Shown one piece after another: positions 43,308 through 54,289 of a DNA stretch of 64,000 nt. Positions within the stretch are counted from its first letter, which is position 1; each line of letters begins with the position of its first letter. Origin of the DNA: Muricea muricata (lineage: Eukaryota > Cnidaria > Anthozoa > Malacalcyonacea > Plexauridae); NCBI GenBank assembly GCA_963855995.1, contig OY979719.1, positions 16,835,312 to 16,899,311 on the forward strand. Direction: 5' to 3'. A program made the position numbers and the translations under genes. The notes beneath the pieces are model-generated. The model did not search any database and was not told the DNA's origin. It saw nothing but the letters and a program-made list of their open reading frames with translations.

Positions 43308-43724
43308 CTGATTTTTCGGCACTTCCGCCAATACTGCGGGATTCTCGGGGCTTGAAATTTTCTTTGCGCGAAGATAATCTAAAATCCAGCCGAAATATTC
43401 TGGATTGAAATCCAAAAAGGCGACACCATCTTGATCTCGTTCCACAGGATCTTCCGACATTCCGCTGAACATGGCTGCGAACAATGAACCTTCGACCTGA
43501 CACAAGATAGATGTGGTGATCGTGAACTTCTGTCCAACGACATTTAGTTGGATAAAATCTTTCGTGGTTTCCATTCTTTGCTTCTCTCCGTTTACGGCTT
43601 CGACTTCCGCCTTCAATTCGTTCTCTACCTTTCGGCAATTTCCTGATGAACGTTTTCCTGATAATCATTCCTCCTACATTCGTTTGACTAAATCGTCAAG
43701 TTCATTTAGTAAATCGCAGCTTGT
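43308..43724 (-). pseudogene. truncated mosaic BTB/T1 copy (T)
   Basis: Only the N-terminal half remains. The start position reads ACA (43724-43722). After frame breaks, an open stretch runs from METTKDFIQLNVVGQKF through VERDQDGVAFLDFN (old-subfamily wording) into YFGWILDYLRAKKISSPENP and LAEVPKNQ, which is identical to class I copies. It then ends abruptly at about 43308 in the upstream flank of copy H. The rest of the gene, still present in its sister O at 54.3-54.85 kb, has been deleted. Confidence 0.75.
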
Positions 43725-45797
43725 TTTATTTGGTTTTATACAGACTATAAAAGAATTACTTTCGGCACGTTTAAGACACTAGAGAGGTTCAGATTTGGCT
43801 TCCAATACCTCGACCGCTACCTTAATCTACCATTCAGCCAATTAGATGTGCTGGACGACCTACCCGATTAACCAATCAAATTGTTTAAAAATCGGGAAAA
43901 AGTAGCGGTAGGGAAGAGATTTCATCAAATCTGAACCTCTGTACTGGTTAAGCAAGCGATCAATGGAATAGGTTAAAGTTAGGGACAGCACTAGGAAAGG
44001 ATCGTATTTGGACATTTCAGTCGGGTTGGTAGTGTTCATGAATAATTAGGTCAATGTTTAATTAGTTCTGTCAAGAAAACAAAAAGCAAAAACAAAAAAG
44101 AAAGAACATTGTTGAACATTTATTTGGCCTAATTATTTATTAATACTACCAACCCTGATGACAGTATGTATGTATTAACATATATGCCAGATGGAGACAA
44201 ATGAAAAAAATATTGTTACAAAGTCTCATTGTCGCAAAATAATCAACATTAATTCATAACAGTTTTGGACCCGTCTCGCATAGGAAGTTGTAACTTGTAA
44301 CAACGTTAAAACTTTGGTGAAAAGAGTGTTGAAGCGGAAATTGTTCAAATCATCTCGTCATAAGTGAAACAGTCTCTTTAAGTTTCGTAAAGAACATATT
44401 TAGGACTTTGCTATGCAGTGGTTTGTAAACTACTGAACTCAGGAACTTGTTCGTGAAATGTATTCCTACGATCATTTCTTCAACTATGTTTTGATAAATC
44501 ATACGTGAGGACCCCTACCCGAAGCAACTCTATATCGCATCGACACCGCGCATGATTTTACTTGAAAAGCAATGAAATATATAATATACATTGGCATAAA
44601 CTCATGCGCGGTGTTGTATCAGGGGACTTTGTCAGAAATTTGCAAAGTCCCCCCCCTGGCACCAGTGCCAAAAGCACGGGGCGGGAGCCATTAGCGAGAA
44701 ACGGTGGAACGAATCCCCGTTTGCGAGAAAACTTTAAACTAGAGTCTCTGAAATGCTACATGCTGGTCTGTGCAGGGCAACTTTATAGTATTCTCACTTT
44801 CCACAAAAGACATTATAACATTTTCGCCCTTAGAAGCCTCGCTGAAGATTCGTTTCTGCCTTACAGTGCTAGCCCCCCCGCCCCGTCCGGCCTGAACCCA
44901 TGGTAGTTACTGTTCATGTTTCGTTGAAGTTGTTTGCTTTAGAAATGCTGGCAGTTGTGAGATGTGATGTTTAAATCTCACTTGCTGCAATTTCAGCAAC
45001 TTTAAATATAGAGTCGTAAAGTGAAAGAATCAGAGTTCGAGTTAAAGGTCTGTCTTGTCCACTAACACCGAGTATGCCTTAATGATACAGAAAGTAAATT
45101 CTATAAAAAAAACCCAGAGATTCTTTGCAGATATATAGTCTTATTAATTTTAGTACCCTTAACGATACTGAAGTGTTGTAGTTAAAATATAATAATATAT
45201 AGTTAAAATAATTTCTAAAGCTATAAGTATTAAGTGTACTGTAGTAAGATTTAACGTTTTCCGGCATATTTGGAACTAATTATCACTCAACCGCATCATA
45301 ACTACAGCACCACTCGTTACAACTCACTTTTAAAGTCAAATTAGAACCAATAACATTGTTTGTTATCGATTATGACAGGTATATACATGTAGCATTTGTT
45401 TAAGCTTTAACAATTTCTACAACCCGCGTTGCGTGTGTTCCTGTCTCGAGCATTTCCTTTTCTATTATTAACAAGTAATAGCATGGTTTCTCGTGCAATT
45501 TTGAAATAACAATATAACATGCATTGGTGAGTTTTTCAATCACAAGCATTCGTGAGTTTTTCAAACGCCAAGTTGCAATTTTGGCGTCATTAAAAAACTC
45601 AACCGCATCTCACAAGTGTACAAAATTATTTCAAAAATTTATGTGTACAAAATCAACTACAAATTTACTTTGTTTTTATGCAATAGTTCAACATTATACG
45701 TTGACATTATTTTCAAACCGATTTTTAAAGTGACATTAGAACCAGTATAGCATTGTTTCTTCCTTGATTATTACAGGTATGTACACAAGGTATTTCT
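43725..45797. other. spacer between copies T and I
   Basis: Non-coding, and matched along most of its length by 55274-56958. It holds a C-rich stretch (44648-44657 and 44872-44885), a segment near 43782-43945 whose ends (GAGAGGTTCAGATTTG / CAAATCTGAACCTCTG) are inverted repeats, an AATTAATTATTC-type palindromic pair around 44040-44160, and a block shared with the flank of copy E (45430-45600). Confidence 0.5.
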
Positions 45798-46793
45798 TTA
45801 ATCTTGCACAACTTCCACTATCCGTATTTTGTCATTCGCACCATGCATGTTTACATGAAGTTTCCAGGCTTGGAACCCGGGTATATCAATTTGAAATTGC
45901 TGACCAGTGGGTACATGAAGTGAAAACTTTGCTGCATCACAATCCAAAACTAACTCAACAGTGTCGCCCTGTTTTGAGTGGTTAACTAAAGAGTCGTACT
46001 GTTTTAAAGATCCGTTCTCATACATTCCTTGATTACCACTCTTTCCCAGTGACCAGCCCTTAGAGTCAGCCCAGCGTTGTGAATTAGTATCCTTCGGTTT
46101 AACATCTGCTTTTACTATTCCAACAAAGATCCAGTTGTTATCTCTAAAAGACTCTAACGTCAATTTAAGACGCACAATCCCACGTTGATAAACATTTCCA
46201 CCGAGGACATATTCATGCCCTTCACTTGGGCCATGAACTGCAACTTGCCCGTTTTCCTGAACAGTAATCCCCGAGCTGCACTCACTGAATTTCTCATTCT
46301 GCAGAAGCTCAGTTGGTCGAGTAGGCACAATTTCATCGCTCAATCCGAGATACTCGAGAAGAGTATTAAAATTCTTCATCTGATTTTTCGGCACTTCCGC
46401 CAATACTGCGGGATTCTCGGGGCTTGAAATTTTCTTTGCGCGAAGATAATCTAAAATCCAGCCGAAATATTCTGGATTAAAATCGAAGAAGACGACGCCA
46501 TCTTTGTCTCGTTTTACGCGATCTTCCCATCTTCCGTTGAACATTGTTGCCAGGAGAGATCCCTCGACCTGACATAAGGTAGCTCTTGTTGTCGTGAATT
46601 TCTGTCCACCAACATTGAGATGAACGATATCGTCATCACTCACTTCCACAGCTTGCATCCGTTGCTTCTCTGCGTTCAAGGCTTCGACTTCCGCCTTCAA
46701 ATTCGCTCGCTCCTTTTCGACAATGTCGTTAAACTCTGCCCTGAATCGCTTGACTAAATCGTCAAATTTATTCAGTAAATCACCACAGCTCAT
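45798..46793 (-). CDS. BTB/T1 domain protein with SPRY-like C-terminus, copy I (intact)
   Basis: An intact 331-aa single-exon copy with MSCGDLLNKF at 46793. It is a good reference for the family: coiled coil 1-47, T1 domain 55-155 (HLNVGG at 58-63), linker 155-180 and SPRY-like domain 180-331. Its variable segments are VHGPSEGHEYVLGGN (186-200), FRDNNWIFVG (216-225), DTNSQRWADSKGWSLGKSGN (235-254) and IPGFQAWKLHVNMHGAND (304-321). A complete upstream block with TGACGTCA at 46960-46967 precedes it. Its duplicate partner is the 5'-truncated copy P. Expression and ligand are unknown; a role as an oligomeric substrate adaptor is inferred from the T1 domain. Confidence 0.87.
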   Translation of the reverse strand: MSCGDLLNKFDDLVKRFRAEFNDIVEKERANLKAEVEALNAEKQRMQAVEVSDDDIVHLNVGGQKFTTTRATLCQVEGSLLATMFNGRWEDRVKRDKDGVVFFDFNPEYFGWILDYLRAKKISSPENPAVLAEVPKNQMKNFNTLLEYLGLSDEIVPTRPTELLQNEKFSECSSGITVQENGQVAVHGPSEGHEYVLGGNVYQRGIVRLKLTLESFRDNNWIFVGIVKADVKPKDTNSQRWADSKGWSLGKSGNQGMYENGSLKQYDSLVNHSKQGDTVELVLDCDAAKFSLHVPTGQQFQIDIPGFQAWKLHVNMHGANDKIRIVEVVQD

Positions 46794-47030
46794 TTTGCGA
46801 CGTTTTTCACAAAGAGAATGAGTTAAAGAATGGCTTTCACTTTTAAGACACTTTGCACAGAGAGATCAACGAATTAGTTTCTCAAGCTTGGGACAGTGAT
46901 GTATTCTGGGAAAAGATAGTATTGCGAAATGTGAATATGAGTTTCAACCAATTAAGTACTGACGTCAAATAGACCATGAAAAACGAAGGCCAAATTTCAT
47001 TGTTGCAAGATTACTCATATTAGGCACTGC
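46794..47030 (-). promoter_or_regulatory. upstream block of copy I, CRE-like and GTGAAAG motifs
   Basis: On the coding strand, from distal to proximal: TGACGTCA (46960-46967), ATTGGTT, a TTCGCAATACTATC tract, CCCAAGCTTGAGAA, GTGTCTTAAAAGTGAAAGCC and TTTGTGAAAAACGTCGCAAA directly above the ATG. The order is the same before copies C, D, E, G, L and Q. No consensus TATA box is visible. Confidence 0.45.
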
Positions 47031-47442
47031 AAGCCCGTATTAAACTACGATTTGTGATCCACCGAGTCGAGTATCGAAGTTGCGAGCCAACTCAAAGAGT
47101 GTGGGAAATCAGTTTAGATTTTTTAATGCACAGGTACGCTATTCCCAATTTCTCAGTATTTTGAGGACAAGAATATAAACCTTATAAGCATTGACATTTG
47201 ACACAATCGGTTTCGTGTACAAATATTGTGGCAGTATTATAAAACGAAGCGAAGACTAAAGATATTACCGAAGGTGCACTAAATAAAGTATTGGATGAAA
47301 GATTGAAGGAAATGAATCCATTGCACTAAATTCTTTGAATCAAAAGTCACACAAAATTTCTACCGAAATTTTGACGTCCTTTATCTTCGTTTGAGTTTAA
47401 TAAACATTGAACCATGACGAGGTCATGTTGAGATTGCCACCA

Positions 47443-47561
47443 CAGTAACGCAAGCCCGATGCTATGCAAATTTAAATCATTGTTCATTTCTTTAGAAATT
47501 GATAATTGATTGACCTTATGCAGTTATGCGGTCTATAAACACAGAAAAATTTACTGCCGCT
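47443..47561. mobile_element. MITE family 1 copy, partly deleted
   Basis: The left end AGTAACGCAAGCCCGATG and family core are present; the right end is shortened to TGCCGCTGG. Confidence 0.5.
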
Positions 47562-47717
47562 GGATTGCCAACATTGCTTCCACGTCAGGAAAGCAAGTTT
47601 GTCTCATTGTCTGCGCATCGCTTTTGACATAACTAAGGCAGACTGTGATGTATAAAGATTGCCAAGTAAATACCAACCTAAAATGATCAAGCTTTGTTAT
47701 TTCGGCTAATTTTTCAC

Positions 47718-47925
47718 TGCAATATTCCGCGAACTTCGCTGCGAAGTTCGGAAGTTCATTGCGAAGTTCATTTCAGATTCGCAAGGCGGTTTGTACACTA
47801 AGCATTTGATTGGCTTACTTGAGTTCAAGGACCAATCACAGCCTTTGTTTACAAACCGGCTTGCGAGTTCTCAGATGAACATTTGAACCTCGGAACGAAG
47901 TTCGGAATATTACGGTGAAAAGTGA
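47718..47925. mobile_element. hairpin MITE family 2 copy
   Basis: A diverged copy of 38165-38357 with arms ATATTCCGCGAACTTCG and CGAAGTTCGGAATATTAC and inner arms around TTTGTTTACAAACCGGCTTG. Confidence 0.6.
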
Positions 47926-48404
47926 ATTTCCCCGACTGAAATCGGCTGTAAAACAAACGACATCAATGTTTGTCATTCGCTATGCTAAGTGAAAATATGC
48001 ACACTATAAACATTTAAGGAAAGATTGATGCATGAGGACGCAAATATGGCAATCAAGGGAAATGTAAGTACATGAAGTAAATAAATACCTACTATATCTA
48101 TAATTCATTGATTAAATTGTGATGTCAGTAAAATATTTCCTTGCCCCACGCCGTCTGGCTTGGCGCGGATTCCAAATTTCCGACAAATGACGAAGTATTG
48201 CAGCTGATTGATTGCCTCTCCATGCAAAAATAAATGTATCCCTCCTTGCAAACTTTATCCAAACATGAGACTATGGTCTGGTTAGCTGCTTTTACGCAGC
48301 GCATCCAGTGTTTGGTCAGATCAGTCTCTTCCATTAGGCTCCAGCGTGTTGCTGAAGAATTAATATCTTAAAAGTACGTTGTTATTTACAAAATATAGAA
48401 TTAT

Positions 48405-49014
48405 CACTTGTTCACTAAAGATTCGCACTTTTTGCCAAAGATCAGTTCCCCAACAATCCTTGATCACGATTCTTTCCCAGTACGCATTTCTTATCATCAA
48501 TACACTTGTGTGAATCGTTATCCTTCGGTTTAACATTTGCTTTCACTGTACCAACGAAAATCCAGTCGTTATCTTTAAAAGACTCTAACTTCAACTTAAA
48601 ACGCACAGTCCCACGTTGATAAACATTTTCACCGAGAACATATTCATGCCCTGGACTGTTAAATTTTCATTAATTTCATCGCTCAATCTGAGATACTCGA
48701 GAAGAGTTTTAAAATTCATCTTCTGCTTTTTCGACACTTCGCCAATGCTGCGGATTCTCGGGGCTTGAATTTTCGTTAGGCGCAGATAATCTATTATCCA
48801 ACCAAAATATTCTGGATTGAAATCCAAAAAGACGACGCCATCTTGATCTGTCCGTCAACATTTGATTTTTCGTAGTCTCCATTCTTTGCTTCTCTGCGTT
48901 CACGGCTTTGACTTCCGGAGTTCCGCCTTCAAATTTGCTCCCTACCTTTGGTAATTCGTCTTTCAATCGTTTGTCTAAATCGTCAGATTTCTTCAGTAAG
49001 TCACCACAGCTCGT
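48405..49014 (-). pseudogene. degenerate BTB/T1-SPRY-like copy J, old subfamily
   Basis: Recognisable pieces are SCGDLLKKSDDLDKRLKDEL with an ACG start (49014-49012), a METTKNQ stretch, DFNPEYFGWIIDYLRLTK and a LLEYLRLSDEINENLTVQ segment. The T1 beta strands and most of the C-terminal domain are lost or out of frame. It is collinear with copy F, its duplicate at an offset of about 9.6 kb. Confidence 0.72.
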
Positions 49015-50324
49015 AATTTTGTGACGTTTTCGCAAAGAGAATGACTTATTTAAAAAATGGCTTTCGCTGATAAGACAGTTTACACAGCGATCAACGAAAC
49101 AAATTCTCAGGCTTAGGGACAATACTGTATTCTGGGAAAAGATTGCATTGCGAAATGTTAATATCTGTGTACTATCACGTAATTGGAAATAAATATACCC
49201 TGAATCAAAGCTGCATAATAGCTTTGAATCCATCTTGCATGGGATGTTGTTAGAACGTTAAAATTTTCGTTGAAAAAAGGCAGGTACGTCATCAACATGA
49301 TTGTGACGTCATTGTGAGGTTGTTTGGTTCAACATTAGCAAGCAGACGTCGATATAACGTCCATTTATGATTATATGATGTCGATTTCACTTTGAATCAA
49401 TCTCAACGTTGTTTTAACGTTGCTTCAACTTTGAATTATGGTGAGGTCAAGCATGATGTATTATTAGGTTGTCAACGTTATTTTCACGCTGTTCCAACGT
49501 TAGGAAAGCAACTTTATTTCAAGTTGTATTTTAATTTTTCTGTATCAGTTCAGAGTTTTAAAGATGCCACATGAGAAGTTGGGTTAAATCTGACATTTAG
49601 TGCTGTATATAATTGAAAGTAGTCGAGCTCGAGTTAAAGGTCAAATCGATGAAGATGAACGTGTGTTAATGACACAGACAGTGATATCGACTTCACTAAT
49701 GTTACATTACATCTTTTTCAATACGTTATTTTCGTCAATCTTTTGACAAGTTGTTTATCAATCAATATTTCGTATGCACAATTTAAATATGCGCTGGGTT
49801 AAAGAGAGTTGTTAAACGACTCTTTCTCGACTATAAGTGTTAGTTACCTGAAGGGATAAACTAAAAATCCACGTTTCGAGCAAGGGCTTTTCGACTTCGA
49901 AGAACAAATTTTTGTTCACTAATCTGGCAATGGAAGACAGCAAGTTGGAATTTACATGACGTATATGAGTAGTTAGAGCTGATGAGCTTTGCATTTCGCT
50001 TTGACGCAAAACATAATAATGGTCATGTATAAGATATTTCACTACTGACACTGCTGTCTGCATGAAAAATACAAATGGAATAATTGACGTTTCAAACAAA
50101 GATCCTTCGTCGTGGTGTCAGTGACTATCTACTAAGTAACAATTTAACACTGGACACTAACTTCGCAACCAAAGGCTTTCGATTTCGCTCGAAACGTCAC
50201 CCTGAATCAACCGCTCACCACATAGATATAGCTACAACTCATTTACATTTTTTACACTGATGTAATCGTTATTAAACATCATAAGTACATAATCATAAGT
50301 ACATCATTATGTATAGTACATTAG
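49015..50324. other. spacer between copies J and K
   Basis: Holds the old-subfamily upstream block, a long ACGT-rich repeat (49225-49600, with AACGTTGTTTTAACGTTG) and a unit 3' flank (49780-50300). No gene seen. Confidence 0.5.
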
Positions 50325-50697
50325 GTATTTCTTTAAGCTCGCACAATTTCTACAATGCGTATTTTGTCATTCGCACCAGTGATGTCTACATGAAGTCTCC
50401 CGGCTTGGGACTCGGGTATTGAAATTTCCGACCAGTGGGTAAGTGAAGTGACAACTCTGCTGTATCACAATCCAAGACTAACTCAACCGTGTCGCCGTGT
50501 TTTGACTGGTTTACTAAAAAGTCGTACTTTTTGAAAGTTCCGTTCTCCCACATTCCTTGATTACCATTCTTTCCCAGTGCCCAGCCCTTAAAGTCAGTCC
50601 AGTTGTATAGTTATCCTTCGGTTTAACATCTGCTTTCACTATACCAACTAAGATCCAGTTGTTATCCTGAAAAAACCCTAACGTCCGGTACGCACAG
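50325..50697 (-). pseudogene. C-terminal fragment of a BTB/T1-SPRY-like copy (K)
   Basis: Only the second half of the SPRY-like domain is present (minus-strand equivalents of NNWILVGIVKADVKPKDN, SKGW, YDSLVN and the C-terminal IRIVE stretch), with frame breaks. It stops at about 50697, where the 3' flank of copy L begins, so a deletion or recombination joined two units tail to tail. Confidence 0.7.
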
Positions 50698-50709
50698 TAC
50701 ATTAGGTAT

Positions 50710-51714
50710 TTATTTATCTTGCACAACCTCCACAATTCGTATTTTGTCGTTCTGATGGTACATATGTACATGAAGTCTCTAGGCTTCGCACTTTGATATA
50801 TCAATTTGAAGTTGGTGACCAGTGGGTAGATGAAGTGAAAACTTTGCTGCATCACAATCCAAAACTAACTCAACAGTATCGCCCTGTTTTGACTGGTTAA
50901 CTAAAGAGTCGTACTTTTTTAAAGATCCGTTCTCATACATTCCTTGATTACGATTCTTTCCCAGTACCCAGGCCATAGAGTCAGCCCAGTAATGTGAACT
51001 GTTATCCTTCCGTTTAGCATCTGCTTTCACTATACCAAGTAAGATCCAGTGGATATCCTTAAAAGACTCTAACTTCAACTTAAAACGTACAATTCCTCGT
51101 TGATAAACATTTTCACCAAGGACATATTCATGCCCTGTACTTAGCGAGCCGCCATGAACTGCAACTTGCCCGTTTTCCTGAACAGTAATGCCCGAGCTGC
51201 ACTCACTGAATTTCTCATTCTGCAGAAGCTCAGTGGGTCGAGTAGACGCAATTTGATCGCTCAATCCGAGATACTCGAGAAGAGTATTAAAATTCTTCAT
51301 TTGATTTTTCGGCACTTCCGTCAATACTGCGGGATTCTCGGGGCTTGAAATTTTCTTTGCGCGAAGATAATCTAAAATCCAGCCGAAATATTCTGCATTA
51401 AAATCGAAGAAGACGACGCCATCTTTGTCTCGTTTTACACGATCTTCCAATCTTCCGTTGAACATTGTGGCCAGGAGAGATCCCTCGACCTGACACAAGG
51501 TAGCTCTTGTTGTCGTGAATTTCTGTCCACCAACATTGAGATGAACGATATCGTCATCACCTACTTCCACAGCTTGCATTCGTTGCTTCTCTGCGTTCAA
51601 GGCTTCGACTTCCGCCTTCAAATTCGCTCGCTCCTTTTTGACAATTTCGTTAAACTCTGCCCTGAATCTCTTGACTAAATCATCAAATTTATTCAGTAAA
51701 TCACCACCGCTCAT
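50710..51714 (-). pseudogene. BTB/T1-SPRY-like copy L, nonsense at the conserved Trp
   Basis: MSGGDLLNKF at 51714 opens a frame of 311 codons, then TGG becomes TAG (50781-50779) at the same tryptophan that is a stop in copy A. The remaining 23 codons to VVQDK are intact downstream. The coiled coil, T1 domain and all of the SPRY-like domain except its last strands are preserved, so this could still yield a nearly complete protein. It belongs to the D/G/L subgroup and is the duplicate partner of copy G. Confidence 0.75.
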
Positions 51715-53129
51715 TTTGCGACGTTTTTCACAAAGGGAATGAGTTAAGAATGGCTTCCACTTTTAAGACACTTTGCTAGAAGCGATCAACGAAGTAGCTT
51801 TTCAAGCTTGGGGACAGTGATGTATTCTGGGAAAAGGTATTATTGCGAAATGTGAATATGAGTTTCAACCAATTACGTAGACGTCAAATAGACCATAAAA
51901 AAAAACAAAAGTCAAATTTCATTTTTGCAACATTACTCATAGTAGGAACTGCAGGCCCGTATTTAACTACGATTTGTAATCCACCGAGTCGAGTATCAAA
52001 GTTGCGAACCAACTCAAAGAGTGTGGAAAACCAATTTAGATTTTTTAATGCACTGGTACGCTATTCCCAATTTCCCAGTATTTTGAGGACAAGAATATAA
52101 ACCTTAAAAGCATTGACACAATTGGTTTCGTGTACAAATATTGTGGCAGCATTAAACAACGAAGTGAAGACTAAAAATATTAACGTTTTAATTAAGAAGG
52201 TAGACTAAATAATGTATTGGATGAAAATTTGAATGAAATGAATCCATTGCACTAAATTATTTGAATCAAAAGTCACGCAAAATTCCTACCGAAGTTTTTG
52301 ACGTCGTTTCATCGTCGTTTGAGCTGAAACATTGAACCATGACGAGGTCATGTTGAGATTGCCACAGTAACGAAGCAAGCCCGATACTATGCAAATTTAA
52401 ATCATTGTTCATTTCTTCAGAAATTGATAATTGATTGACCTTATACGGTCTATAAACACAGAAAATTTGCATGGCTAAATGTCGATATGGCTTCGCCACT
52501 GGATTGCAAAAATTGTTTCCACGTCAGGAAAGCAAGTTTGTCTGCGCATCGTTTTTTTACATAACAAATGGAGACTGTGATGTATATAGATTGCCAGGTA
52601 AATACCATGAAGAGGCAAATATGACAGTGAAGGGAAATGTGGATGCATAAAGTAAATAATTACACATGATATAACGTAATTGATTGATTAAGTTGTGTTT
52701 CATTAGTCACGTGATGTCAGTAAAATATTTTCTCGCCCCACGCCGTCTGGCGTAGCGCGGATTCCACATTTATTTATGTTTCGGTTTATTTCTATAGGAG
52801 AGATGTAATTATAGCAGAAGACAGAACTGCGAAATGTCTTGATTGTACAAGCCTAATTCGATCAATTTTTTCAACATAAAATCCAACTATTACATTATAG
52901 CTGGTAATCTTAAAACTGAAACTAAAGTTTTTTCGTAGAAAAAATGAATTCCGACAAATGACGAAATATTGAAGCTGATTGATTGTTTCTTAATGCAAAA
53001 ATAAATGTACCTCTCCAGGCTCTCCTTGCAAACTTTATGCAAACATGAGACTGGTCTCACTGATTAACTGCTTTTTTCATTATTTAAAGTAACATTAGAA
53101 CCATTATGATATTATTTCTTTATCGCTTA
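51715..53129. other. spacer between copies L and M
   Basis: A close copy of 41026-42379: upstream block, unit flank, MITE family 1 (52366-52500) and AT-rich sequence. No gene. Confidence 0.55.
52366..52500. mobile_element. MITE family 1 copy
   Basis: Inverted ends AGTAACGAAGCAAGCCC and TATGGCTTCGCCACT with the family core; the duplicate of the copy at 41673. Confidence 0.6.
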
Positions 53130-53935
53130 TTACAGGTATATAAATGCTTCCACAAAACGTATTTTGTTGTTCGCACTGTCGGCATATGTACATGAGTCTC
53201 CAGGCTTGGAACTCGGGTATATCAATTTTAAATTTCCTAAAACAACTCAACAGGGCAACTCAACAGTGTCGCCCTCTTTCGAGTCGTACTTTTTGCCAAA
53301 AATCCGTTCGCCAACAATCCTTGATCACGATTCTTTCCCAGTACCCATGCCTTAGGAACAATGCGGTTGTGTAAATCCGTTATCACTATGCCAACGAAAA
53401 TCCAATCGTTAGAATAAGTCTCCCACGCACGTTGATAAACATTTTCACCGAGAACATATTCATGCCCTGGACTGGGATTGTGAACTGCAACCTGCCCGTT
53501 TTCCTGAACAGTAATCCCCGAGCTGCGCTTGCTGAATTTCTCATTAAATTCATCTTCTGCTTTTTCGACACTTCGCCAATGCTGCGGAATCTCGGGGCTT
53601 GAATTTCTTTGGCCGCAGATAATTTATTATCCAACCAAAATATTCAGGATTCAAATCCAAAAAGACGACGCCATCTTGATTTCGCTCCACAGTATCTTTC
53701 CATTTTCCCCTGAGCATGGAAATTGAACCTTCGACCTGGACAAAGTAGAACTGGTGGTCGTGAACTTCTGTCCACCAACATTTAGTCAAGATAAAATCTT
53801 TCGTAGTTTCCATTCAATGCCTCTCTGCGTTCACGGCTTCGACTTCCGCCTTCAAATTTGCACTCTACCTTTCGACAATTTCTCGTTCAATGGTTTGTCT
53901 AAATCGTCAACTCTCTTCAGCATGTCACCACAGTT
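53130..53935 (-). pseudogene. degenerate BTB/T1-SPRY-like copy M, old subfamily
   Basis: A duplicate of copy H with the same indels. Identifiable pieces are METTKDF, VERNQDGVVFLDLNPEYF, a broken linker and a shortened C-terminal region. No start codon and several frame breaks. Confidence 0.7.
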
Positions 53936-54289
53936 TTTAATTTTTATGACGTTTTCACAAAGAGAATGACTTATTTAAAAAATGGCTTTCGCTGTTAAGA
54001 CACTTTGCACAGCGATCAACGAGCCGAAGTAAATTCTCAAGCTTTGGGTCAGCACTGCATTGCGAAATGTTAATATGTGTGTATTATCACGTAATCCAGT
54101 TGATCTGAAACCATTGAAAAGTACTGGCACTAGTTGTCAAATAGAATTTCATTTTTCGATCCAAATTATCAAATTTCTCATGAAATATAATTTACTTTGT
54201 TTGTAAATTTCTGGTAGACTTATGATTTTCTTTATTAAAGACAGTTTATAAGTTTCAACAAGTTTCACACAGGAATAAACAGATATCAG

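Larger units (their letters stand above)
47031..48404. other. spacer between copies I and J
   Basis: Contains a conserved unit flank, MITE family 1 (47443-47561, partly deleted) and the hairpin MITE family 2 (47718-47925), in the same order as at 37.7-38.4 kb. No gene. Confidence 0.55.

Noticed and set aside
44562..44906. 114-aa plus-strand ORF with Pro-rich end
   Set aside because: The duplicated counterpart at 56.1-56.4 kb is frame-disrupted and carries indels, as expected of non-coding DNA.
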